A DNA stretch of 5,540 nt from Pseudomonadota bacterium (GTDB lineage: Bacteria; Pseudomonadota; Alphaproteobacteria; Reyranellales; Reyranellaceae). The stretch spans positions 1 to 5,540 of the forward strand of contig JAEZHS010000334.1 of NCBI GenBank assembly GCA_023436825.1. The letters run 5' to 3'. This document shows, piece by piece, positions 1 to 5,298 of this stretch. The notes beneath the pieces are model-generated. The model ran no database searches and had not been told where the DNA came from. It was given only the letters and a program-made list of their open reading frames with translations. How positions within the stretch are numbered: the stretch's first letter is position 1; each line of letters starts with the position of its first letter. Position numbers and translations under genes: made by a program.

Positions 1-95
1 ATGGTTATCGGCGCGATATCGTGCGGCGGCTGAGGCGGCGGCGGGGGCGCGTCGGGGGGCGGCGGCGCCGGTGGAAGAGTCGTATCGTCGCTCAC
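1..95 (-). CDS. gyrA: DNA gyrase subunit A, N-terminal start (partial, runs off left edge)
   Basis: Only the first 31 codons are visible; the reading frame continues past position 1. Translation from the GTG at 95-93 gives MSDDTTLPPAPPPPD, then a run rich in Pro, then HDIAPIT. Alphaproteobacterial GyrA proteins begin with a short variable Pro/Gly-rich leader followed by an I-x-P-I/V-T/S-I segment just before the conserved EMKRSYLDYAMSV block, which would lie outside the window. GyrA is the DNA-cutting subunit of gyrase, which introduces negative supercoils as an A2B2 complex. The GTG start is supported by AGG at 103-101 (minus strand), five bases upstream. The nearby ssb on the same strand strengthens the call, since ssb and gyrA are often neighbours in Alphaproteobacteria (from memory). 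The conserved gyrase body is not visible, so another protein with a proline-rich N-terminus cannot be excluded. Confidence 0.7.
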   Translation of the reverse strand, partial: MSDDTTLPPAPPPPDAPPPPPQPPHDIAPIT

Positions 96-122
96 GGAAA
101 CCTGGTTTTTGCTCGCTTTTGA

Positions 123-139
123 GGCCCTGCCAGAGGGCC
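123..139 (-). promoter_or_regulatory. Short hairpin in the gyrA leader
   Basis: GGCCCT at 123-128 pairs perfectly with AGGGCC at 134-139 across a five-base loop (GCCAG). On the gyrA transcript this would be a six-pair, all-but-one-GC stem about 28 bases upstream of the start codon. No U-tract follows it on either strand, so it does not look like an intrinsic terminator. It could affect leader structure or be incidental in GC-rich DNA. Confidence 0.3.
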
Positions 140-156
140 CGGCGGAACGAAACCGC

Positions 157-185
157 ACCCTAGCAAAACGGGCCGAAAAGACCAA
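157..185 (-). promoter_or_regulatory. Possible sigma70-type promoter for gyrA
   Basis: On the minus strand TTGGTC (185-180) is followed, after 17 bases, by TAGGGT (162-157), preceded by TTTTGC. Each hexamer matches the consensus at only about three positions, but the spacing is ideal. The implied transcript would begin near 150, leaving a leader of about 55 nt before the gyrA GTG. The surrounding region 160-250 is clearly more AT-rich than the genes. This is inferred from pattern matching only. Confidence 0.25.
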
Positions 186-257
186 CAAAAAACGGCCGAG
201 AGACCACTATTTAACGCTTTGATTTTATTAGCTAAATTGGCGACGAAAATGCTCCTT

Positions 258-264
258 GGAAAGG
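258..264 (+). promoter_or_regulatory. Ribosome binding site fixing the TTG start of the HAD gene
   Basis: GGAAAGG at 258-264 lies seven bases upstream of the TTG at 272. An in-frame stop (TAA, 233-235) lies upstream and there is no in-frame ATG nearby. The next in-frame start candidates (GTG at 317 and 320) lie inside the first beta strand of the HAD fold. The site therefore favours TTG 272 as the start. Confidence 0.6.
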
Positions 265-271
265 CCCTGAA

Positions 272-925
272 TTGACCCCCAAAACAGCCCAGAAAACCGG
301 CGCGAAACAACCTTCCGTGGTGGTTTTCGACATGGGCGGCGTGCTGATCGACTGGAACCCTCGGTACCTCTACCGCAAGCTGATCGCCGACCCTGAGGAA
401 ATGGAGCGTTTCCTGGCCACCGTGACCACGACGCCGTGGCACAACCTGCAGGATGCGGGCGCAGATCCCGCCGAGGCGACGCGGCGGCTCAAGGCCCGGC
501 ACCCCGGCCAGGAGGCCCTGATCGAGGCCTTCTACGGCCGCTTCGACGAGATGATGGAGCGGTCCTTCCCCGAGATGGCGGCCCTGGTGGACCGCCTGCA
601 CGCGGCGGGAACGCCGCTCTACCTGCTGTCCAACGCGCCCGACCTCGTCGACACCTGGGTGCGCGGGCCCGCTCGGGTCAAGCACCCCTTCTTCGGCCAT
701 TTCCGCGACTACGTGGTCTCAGGCGTCGTGAAGTGCCTCAAGCCGGACGCGGCGATCTACGACATCGTCTGCCGCACCGGCGGGTTCCAGCCTGGCGAGG
801 CGGTGCTGATCGACGACAACCTGCCCAACGTCGAGGGCGCGCGCGCCTTCGGCATGCACGCCGTCCATCACCGCTCGGCGGCGGAAACCGTGGAGGATCT
901 GCGCAAACTGGGCCTGCCCGCATGA
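272..925 (+). CDS. HAD-superfamily hydrolase (subfamily IA-like)
   Basis: A 217-residue cytoplasmic protein with the full set of haloacid dehalogenase motifs. Motif I is VVVFDMGGVLID with nucleophile Asp20, motif II is LLSNAP with Ser120, motif III is Lys157 in KCLKPDAAIY, and motif IV is the Asp181-Asp182 pair in VLIDDNLPN. The helical stretch between motifs I and II (about residues 30-105) is the usual C1-type cap. The family includes phosphatases for sugar phosphates and nucleotides and also 2-haloacid dehalogenases. The second motif I Asp, normally the general acid of phosphatases, is Gly22; the FDxGGV variant is well known in YihX-like HAD proteins, so this is not a defect. The substrate cannot be predicted. 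Translation starts at TTG with a good GGAAAGG site. The stop overlaps the start of the next gene by 4 nt, so the two are probably co-translated. Confidence 0.9.
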   Translation: MTPKTAQKTGAKQPSVVVFDMGGVLIDWNPRYLYRKLIADPEEMERFLATVTTTPWHNLQDAGADPAEATRRLKARHPGQEALIEAFYGRFDEMMERSFPEMAALVDRLHAAGTPLYLLSNAPDLVDTWVRGPARVKHPFFGHFRDYVVSGVVKCLKPDAAIYDIVCRTGGFQPGEAVLIDDNLPNVEGARAFGMHAVHHRSAAETVEDLRKLGLPA

Positions 926-1353
926 AGGTCCCGGCCGCGCTCGGTGACCTGCCGCGGCCGCTCTATTTCTTCGACGGCCATTGCGTGCTGTGCAGCGGCT
1001 TCGTCGCCTTCTGCCTGGCGCGCGACCCGAGCGGCCGGTTGAAGTTCGCCAGCGCGCAGTCGGCGTTGGGTCAGCGCGTCCTGCAGGAGGTCGGCCTGCC
1101 CTCTGGCACTTTCGACCGGACGATCCTGCTGCTCGACGGCGACGAGGTGCATGTGCGATCGACCGCCGTCCTGCGCTCGCTGCGCCATCTTCGCGGACCG
1201 GTCCGGTGGCTTCAGCCTCTGGCTCTGATCCCGGCCTTCCTGCGCGATCCGCTCTACGACCTCATCGCACGCAACCGATATCGCTGGTTCGGCCGCCGAC
1301 CGACCTGCTTCGTGCCCACGCCGCGGATGCGCGATCGTTTCATCGGCCTTTAG
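922..1353 (+). CDS. DCC-family thiol-disulfide oxidoreductase-like protein (DUF393)
   Basis: A 143-residue protein starting at the ATG that overlaps the stop codon of the upstream HAD gene (ATGA, 922-925). The same frame stays open further upstream, but that part is out of frame with the HAD gene and reads as low-complexity Arg/Pro/Gly sequence, so the ATG at 922 is the credible start. Residues 14-24 read LYFFDGHCVLC and contain the family's DGxCxxC signature, with Cys21 and Cys24 as a possible redox pair. The C-terminal RNRYRWFG and CFVPTP blocks (about 117-134) are also typical of DUF393/YuxK-like proteins. The family is predicted to have a thioredoxin-like fold, but its role is not established. 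No signal peptide or clear membrane helix is visible. It is probably the second gene of a two-gene operon. Confidence 0.9.
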   Translation: MKVPAALGDLPRPLYFFDGHCVLCSGFVAFCLARDPSGRLKFASAQSALGQRVLQEVGLPSGTFDRTILLLDGDEVHVRSTAVLRSLRHLRGPVRWLQPLALIPAFLRDPLYDLIARNRYRWFGRRPTCFVPTPRMRDRFIGL

Positions 1354-1383
1354 GTCAGCGGATGCCGTAGGCGAAGCTCAGCA

Positions 1384-2979
1384 TCACGGATCTGTAAGCC
1401 ATCCGCGGTAGCGAACAAGCGGGCCAACCAGCGGCAGGCCGATCGTTACGTCGAAGCAGAACTGCTTCTCCTCTTCCAATTCCACTGCTTCGATCACTGG
1501 CCACAGGGCGCGCGGCAGGGGCAGGCCACAGCAGCGCATGCCGACCATCGAGAGGCTGAGTCGCTCGTCGCTGACCTGCACCAAAAGATCGAAATCGAAG
1601 ACGCCGAAGCGCTCGACGATCCAGCCCGCAGGCTTGCGTAGGCCGATGAATTGCCGCGAGCGCATGATCCGGGTGCCAATCCGCCGGATCCACAGCTCGC
1701 CTGTGCCGGAGGCGGTGAACTCGACGGCGATGGGCGCATCGTCGGCCGCCGCGGGAAGCTGGAACAGCCAGGCGACCAGCCGGCCGCCGAATGTCTGTGC
1801 GCCCGTGACGGTGCAACGCCCCTTCCAGTGCGACGGCCCGGCATCGTGCAGCGCCCGGCCGGCGCGCGATTGGCGGTCGTAGGCAGAGCCGAGGGCGCGC
1901 CGATAGAGCGACGGCTGCAGATCGCTGCCATCCCAGCCTGTGGCGACCCGCAAACCCGCCCGGCGCCACTCGGCTTCGATCTCGGCGAGGCTCAACAAGC
2001 CGAGACACGGCAGGGCACCGCGCGCGGCAAGTCCGCCGGCGAGCTTGCGCACCAGTGCCGCCGCGGGCGTCACCGGGATGAAGGGTCCGTCGCCGCCCTC
2101 GGCGATCAGGCACCATACACGGGTCAGCGGGCCGGCTTGCACCTCCAGGCGCAGCCCGCCGCGATCGGTACCGAGAAAACGCAGACGGTCGGCGACGACG
2201 GCCAGCAGAGGCGCCACCGGCGCCAGCGTCCGCACCAGACCAAGCCGAACCAGCCAGGACAGCGACCACAGTCCGACATGGAAGACCGCCACTTCCAGCC
2301 CCGCTCCGGCGAACGTGTCGCGAATGCCGAAGCGATGAGCAAACAAGGCCGGCTCCGGCAGATCGCAGGGCGCCACCCAGCGCTTGCCGAGCCCCGGCAG
2401 GCGCATGCGCCGCAGATCGCCCCAGACTCGGCGGCCCGGCTGGTCGGCGATCGGCTTGCCGGCGCCGCCAACGATCGCCGCCACCAAGGCCGATCCGCGC
2501 GGTGCGTCGTTGCCGGGCATGATGCCGAAAGCGACACGGTCGACAGGTCCGTCCTGCAGGGCCTCCTCGACCACCGCGCCGGTGAGGGCGGGCGCGGTGC
2601 TGGCGCCGGTGCAGACCAGAACGCCAGCCCTCAGCGCCGCGTCGTGCAGCCGGTCGATGCCATGCACGAAAGCTGCGTCGTCAGCGAGGTCGAGATAGTG
2701 CACACCGTGGCGGATGCAGCACTCGGCCACACCGTAATCCTGGCCTTGGAAAGGACCGGCGGCGTGGACCACCACGTCATGGCCGCCCTCACCCAGCAGG
2801 CGGTCGAGATCGGGGCGCCAGTCGAGGGCGCGGCCGCCGACACCGAGCTCGCGCGCCAGGGCATCGACGGCGGCACGATCGCGCGCGGCGATCGTGAGCG
2901 CAATCGCCGGATCGCCGGCGAGCAGGCGGCAGAGCGTGCTGCCGAAGACGCCGGTGCCGCCAAGGACCAGGACGCGCAA
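1384..2979 (-). CDS. Saccharopine dehydrogenase-like NAD(P)-binding / DUF4166 fusion protein
   Basis: A 531-residue two-domain protein. The N-terminus (LRVLVLGGTGVFGSTL) is a Rossmann nucleotide-binding loop, GGTGxFG at residues 7-13. It is followed by HDVVVHAAGPFQGQ (about 67-80) and ECCIRHGVHYLDLADD (about 86-101), both characteristic of saccharopine dehydrogenase-like reductases. From about residue 357 (SLYRRALGSAYDR) to the end, the sequence follows DUF4166: HWKGRCTVTGAQTFGG, LWIRRIG, CCGLPLPRALWP and a terminal VRYRGWL. The combination is a known architecture with no assigned substrate. A hydrophobic stretch around residues 235-265 (LWSLSWLVRLGLV onward) may contact membrane. The start is uncertain. 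The TTG at 2979 gives a start right at the Rossmann strand, 7 nt after the upstream stop, with AGG six bases before it. The ATG at 3039 would add 20 residues rich in Arg and overlap the racemase-like gene by about 53 bp. It is the last gene of the minus-strand cluster. Confidence 0.85.
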   Translation of the reverse strand: MRVLVLGGTGVFGSTLCRLLAGDPAIALTIAARDRAAVDALARELGVGGRALDWRPDLDRLLGEGGHDVVVHAAGPFQGQDYGVAECCIRHGVHYLDLADDAAFVHGIDRLHDAALRAGVLVCTGASTAPALTGAVVEEALQDGPVDRVAFGIMPGNDAPRGSALVAAIVGGAGKPIADQPGRRVWGDLRRMRLPGLGKRWVAPCDLPEPALFAHRFGIRDTFAGAGLEVAVFHVGLWSLSWLVRLGLVRTLAPVAPLLAVVADRLRFLGTDRGGLRLEVQAGPLTRVWCLIAEGGDGPFIPVTPAAALVRKLAGGLAARGALPCLGLLSLAEIEAEWRRAGLRVATGWDGSDLQPSLYRRALGSAYDRQSRAGRALHDAGPSHWKGRCTVTGAQTFGGRLVAWLFQLPAAADDAPIAVEFTASGTGELWIRRIGTRIMRSRQFIGLRKPAGWIVERFGVFDFDLLVQVSDERLSLSMVGMRCCGLPLPRALWPVIEAVELEEEKQFCFDVTIGLPLVGPLVRYRGWLTDP

Positions 2980-2986
2980 GCGCGAC

Positions 2987-3757
2987 CTAGCGCAGCCGCT
3001 CCTGGAATTCGGCAATCGCCTCCGGCGGCGCCTTGGCATAAGTGCCGCGACGGCTCACGACCAGGTTTGTGATCGAGCGCAGCGAGATCGCCATCTCAGT
3101 CGCTTTGGCGACGATGGCGATGCCGTTCAGCACCGGCGCATCGTCGATGATGAACGGGCTTTCGCGCGCGAACAGCAGCATCGGCAGGCCGCCGGCAGGG
3201 ATGATCACCTCGGCCCCCTTCTCGATCAGCGGAGTCACTTGCGTGACGAACTGGCTGCGCACCTCGGCATAAGCCGCTTCGTCGGTGAAGGCCTTCATGA
3301 AGGCCGGCAAGTTCATCTTCAACGCCTGGGTTCCGGCATAGCGTTCGCCGAGCCCGTGCATGCGGATCTGCCGGTCGTGCCATGGCACGAACACCGGATC
3401 GATGGTCACCAGCCCCAGCTTTCCGCCCATGCTCAGCGCGGCGAGCAGGTTGGCCTCGCCCAGGCCGATCACCGGGATGTCGACGGCGCCCCTGGTCTCG
3501 ATCAGGCCGGGCTCCTGGAAATGGCCGATGACGAAGGCGTCGTAGCCGGCCTTCTCTGCAGCCAGCGCGTTGCCGAGGACCTGCGCGGCGCAGCGGAACT
3601 CGGTCAGCGAATGAAAGGAATGGTCCGGCGGGTCGAGGCCATGGACCTCGAAGCCGATGCCGGGGGCGGCCACTTTGGCCAGCATGGCCTGCAGGCGCTC
3701 GATGTAGGGCGCCTGCTCCACGGGATGAACGAAGCTCTGGTACCAGATCCGGGCCAT
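2987..3757 (-). CDS. Asp/Glu racemase-superfamily protein lacking both catalytic cysteines
   Basis: A 256-residue protein related to the aspartate/glutamate/hydantoin racemase superfamily (Asp_Glu_race). It starts MARIWYQSFVHP. Conserved landmarks are YDAFVIGHFQEPGL (about 72-85), DIPVIGLGEA (about 93-102), GKLGLVTIDP (about 112-121) and GAEVIIPAGGLP (about 181-192). In active racemases the first and third of these carry the two catalytic Cys residues. Here the equivalent positions are His79 (GHF) and Ala188 (PAGG), and the only Cys in the protein is Cys56. Two-base racemization by the usual Cys pair is therefore unlikely. A hydrolase, isomerase, decarboxylase or binding role is possible. The ATG at 3757 is preferred over the GTG at 3766 because AAGGTG (3771-3766) is spaced eight bases from the ATG. 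The gene follows the amidohydrolase by 5 nt, suggesting that the two act in one pathway. Confidence 0.88.
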   Translation of the reverse strand: MARIWYQSFVHPVEQAPYIERLQAMLAKVAAPGIGFEVHGLDPPDHSFHSLTEFRCAAQVLGNALAAEKAGYDAFVIGHFQEPGLIETRGAVDIPVIGLGEANLLAALSMGGKLGLVTIDPVFVPWHDRQIRMHGLGERYAGTQALKMNLPAFMKAFTDEAAYAEVRSQFVTQVTPLIEKGAEVIIPAGGLPMLLFARESPFIIDDAPVLNGIAIVAKATEMAISLRSITNLVVSRRGTYAKAPPEAIAEFQERLR

Positions 3758-3762
3758 GGCTT

Positions 3763-4773
3763 TCACACCTTCAGCTTGAAGATGCGCAGCGCATTGGTCT
3801 CGTAGATCTTCCGGCGCTGCCCCTCGCTGACGTCCGCACCATCCATGAACTGCACGGCCTCGGCGTCCTCCTCGTAGGGATAATCGGCGGCGAACATGAT
3901 GCGGTCGTCTCCCAGCTCGTCGAGGCCGAGCTTCAGGACCGCCATGTCCGTGACGCCCGCGGTGGTGATGTAGAAGTTCTCGAGAAAGTATTCGCTCGGT
4001 CGCTTGGGCAGCTTCTCGGTGGCGCCGATCTTCACCTGCAACGCGTAGCGATTGTCGATGCGCTTCAGCCAGTAGGGAATGCCCTCCCCCATGTGGCCGA
4101 GCACGATGCGCAGTTTGGGATGCCGGTCGAAGGCGCCGGACATGATCAGGCGCATGGCATGCAGGCCCGTCTCGGCCGAGAACCCCCAGGTCGCGAAATA
4201 GAGGCCGTAGTCGAGGTACGGCGTCACCATCGACGGGCCGGGTTCGCGCGGATGCAGGTAGATCGGCATGTCCAATGCCTCCGCCGCCTCGAGGATCGGC
4301 CGGTACTTGGGCAGGTCGAGATACTCGCTCCTGGTGTGCGAGTTGATGATGACGCCGCTGAGGCCGAGGCTCTTGCCGCGCTCGATCTCGCGCGCCGCCG
4401 CCTGCGGATCCTGCGGCGCGACGGCAGCGAGCCCCGCCAAGCGGGTCGGATTGGCCTTGATCGCCGCCGCCAGCGCGTCGTTCGATTCAGCGGCGAGCCG
4501 CGTCGCCATGTCGGCGGCGAAGATCTGCACTCCCGGCGAGGTCAACGACAGAACCTCGACGTCCATCCCGACATTGTCCATGTGCGCGATGCGGCCGGCA
4601 CCGATGTCCATGAGCTTGGCCAGGAAGATGTCCGTGCCCTTGGAAGGCTTGAGCAGGCTGCCGCCCAGCTTGGCGAAGCCCGGCTCGACGTCGCTGCTGG
4701 CCAGGACTTTCCTCCAGCCGGCCAGGATGTCGGCCGTGATGAAGGCCTCCTCGACTGCAATGCGCCGCACCAT
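3763..4773 (-). CDS. Amidohydrolase-family protein, resorcylate/2,3-dihydroxybenzoate decarboxylase type
   Basis: A 336-residue metal-dependent TIM-barrel protein of the Amidohydro_2 family. The N-terminus VRRIAVEEAF resembles the KVALEEHF/KVALEEAF start of gamma-resorcylate and 2,3-dihydroxybenzoate decarboxylases. Expected metal-site residues are visible: Glu8, His174 in YLHPREPGP, His227 with Glu230 in LGHMGEGIPY, and Asp297 in FAADYPYEE. Other shared blocks are AAVAPQDPQAA (116-126), YDLP-like YLDLPKYRP (151-159), ETGLHAMRLIMSGAFDRHP (201-219) and a terminal NALRIFKL. Position 10 is Ala, as in the 2,3-dihydroxybenzoate type, rather than the His of gamma-resorcylate enzymes. The family performs non-oxidative decarboxylation of aromatic acids or C-N/C-O hydrolysis; the substrate here is unknown. 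The ATG has a clear GGAGA site seven bases upstream. It lies 13 nt after the GNAT gene and 5 nt before the racemase-like gene. Confidence 0.9.
   Translation of the reverse strand: MVRRIAVEEAFITADILAGWRKVLASSDVEPGFAKLGGSLLKPSKGTDIFLAKLMDIGAGRIAHMDNVGMDVEVLSLTSPGVQIFAADMATRLAAESNDALAAAIKANPTRLAGLAAVAPQDPQAAAREIERGKSLGLSGVIINSHTRSEYLDLPKYRPILEAAEALDMPIYLHPREPGPSMVTPYLDYGLYFATWGFSAETGLHAMRLIMSGAFDRHPKLRIVLGHMGEGIPYWLKRIDNRYALQVKIGATEKLPKRPSEYFLENFYITTAGVTDMAVLKLGLDELGDDRIMFAADYPYEEDAEAVQFMDGADVSEGQRRKIYETNALRIFKLKV
3766..3771 (-). promoter_or_regulatory. Ribosome binding site deciding the racemase-like gene start
   Basis: On the minus strand AAGGTG occupies 3771-3766, the last codons of the amidohydrolase gene. 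It is eight bases from the ATG at 3757 but directly abuts the alternative GTG at 3766, which would be too close. This favours the ATG, and the position inside the upstream gene suggests translational coupling. Confidence 0.55.
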
Positions 4774-4780
4774 CCAAAAG

Positions 4781-4786
4781 TCTCCG
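4781..4786 (-). promoter_or_regulatory. Ribosome binding site of the amidohydrolase gene
   Basis: CGGAGA on the minus strand (4786-4781) directly follows the GNAT stop codon and is separated by CTTTTGG (seven bases) from the ATG at 4773. It is the clearest Shine-Dalgarno site in the minus-strand cluster. Confidence 0.65.
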
Positions 4787-5272
4787 TCAAAGGTCGAGCC
4801 TGAATCGCCAGTAGCGTAACCCGAAATTCATCGGCAGGTCGCCGTCGATCACGAAGCCCATGCGCTCGTAAAGGCCGCGCGCCCTCGTCATGGCCTCGCT
4901 GGTGTGCAGGCCGATCCGCGCAGCACCCTGGTCGCGGGCGCGGGCGATGCACCATTCGGTCAGCAGGCGCGAAAGGCCGCGGCCGCGAGCCGCCGGCGCC
5001 ACACCAAGCAGGCGCAGCGATGCCCAATCGCGTGGGAAGATCACACCGTCGGAGCGGCCTGGCGGTAAATACACCACGACGGCGTCGAGCGCGGCCGAGC
5101 CGCGCAGTCCGGCTATTTCCGCGTCGGCTAGGCGGCCTGCCGCATGCACCAGCGCATCGCGTAGCCGCGGCCAGTCGGCACCGATGCGCTCCGAATAGTC
5201 GGCATAGGCTTCGAGCAGGAGGCGCCCAACCGCTGCGTGGTCCGCGGCGGACAGATGCTCGATCGCTGTCAC
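4787..5272 (-). CDS. GNAT-family N-acetyltransferase
   Basis: A 161-residue protein, the usual length of a single GNAT domain. Motif A, the acetyl-CoA pyrophosphate-binding loop, is LLGVAPAARGRGLSRLL (about 88-104), with R96-G97-R98-G99 fitting the R/Q-x-x-G-x-G/A consensus. It is followed by a helix, then RIGLHTSEAMTRARGLYERMGF (119-140), where Tyr135 and the GF pair mark motif B. These proteins transfer an acetyl group from acetyl-CoA to an amine of a small molecule or protein; the acceptor is unknown. The start is a GTG at 5272 with only a weak GAGA upstream, and there is no in-frame ATG before the conserved domain. The gene begins 21 nt after the ssb stop, inside a 17-bp tandem duplication that also duplicates the start codon, so its expression may depend on coupling to ssb translation. 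Confidence 0.9.
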   Translation of the reverse strand: MTAIEHLSAADHAAVGRLLLEAYADYSERIGADWPRLRDALVHAAGRLADAEIAGLRGSAALDAVVVYLPPGRSDGVIFPRDWASLRLLGVAPAARGRGLSRLLTEWCIARARDQGAARIGLHTSEAMTRARGLYERMGFVIDGDLPMNFGLRYWRFRLDL

Positions 5273-5298
5273 GTCTCTAGAGCTGTCACGTCCCTAGA
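5265..5298. repeat. 17-bp tandem duplication across the ssb stop / GNAT start junction
   Basis: Two adjacent 17-bp units, GCTGTCACGTCTCTAGA (5265-5281) and GCTGTCACGTCCCTAGA (5282-5298), differ at one base (5276 T versus 5293 C). Read on the coding minus strand, the upstream unit holds the ssb stop codon TAG and a GTG. The downstream unit holds the GTG used by the GNAT gene. Removing one unit would place the GNAT GTG four bases after the ssb stop. Confidence 0.9.

Noticed and set aside
219..250. TTGATT (219-224) as the -35 element of a HAD promoter
   Set aside because: No acceptable -10 hexamer occurs at 16-18 bases from it. Only general AT-richness supports a promoter here.
92..700. A 202-codon minus-strand frame opposite the HAD gene, ending at the gyrA start
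   Set aside because: It lies antisense to a HAD gene with all four motifs, and its sequence is typical shadow composition.
1361..1385. GATGC/GCATC inverted repeat between the convergent genes as a terminator
   Set aside because: The stem has only five pairs, the loop is 15 bases and there is no T-tract on either strand.
1355..2269. A 304-codon minus-strand frame overlapping the DUF4166 gene in another frame
   Set aside because: The overlapping frame has clear DUF4166 homology over the same bases. This one is Arg/Ala/Pro-rich without motifs.
1651..3072. A 473-codon open frame on the plus strand opposite the DUF4166 and racemase-like genes
   Set aside because: It is antisense to two well-supported genes. 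Its translation is low-complexity Arg/Gln/Ala/Gly with no recognisable domain, as expected of antisense frames in GC-rich DNA.
2894..3805. A 303-codon plus-strand frame opposite the racemase-like gene
   Set aside because: It is the antisense shadow of a gene with clear superfamily landmarks. No ribosome binding site or domain was seen.
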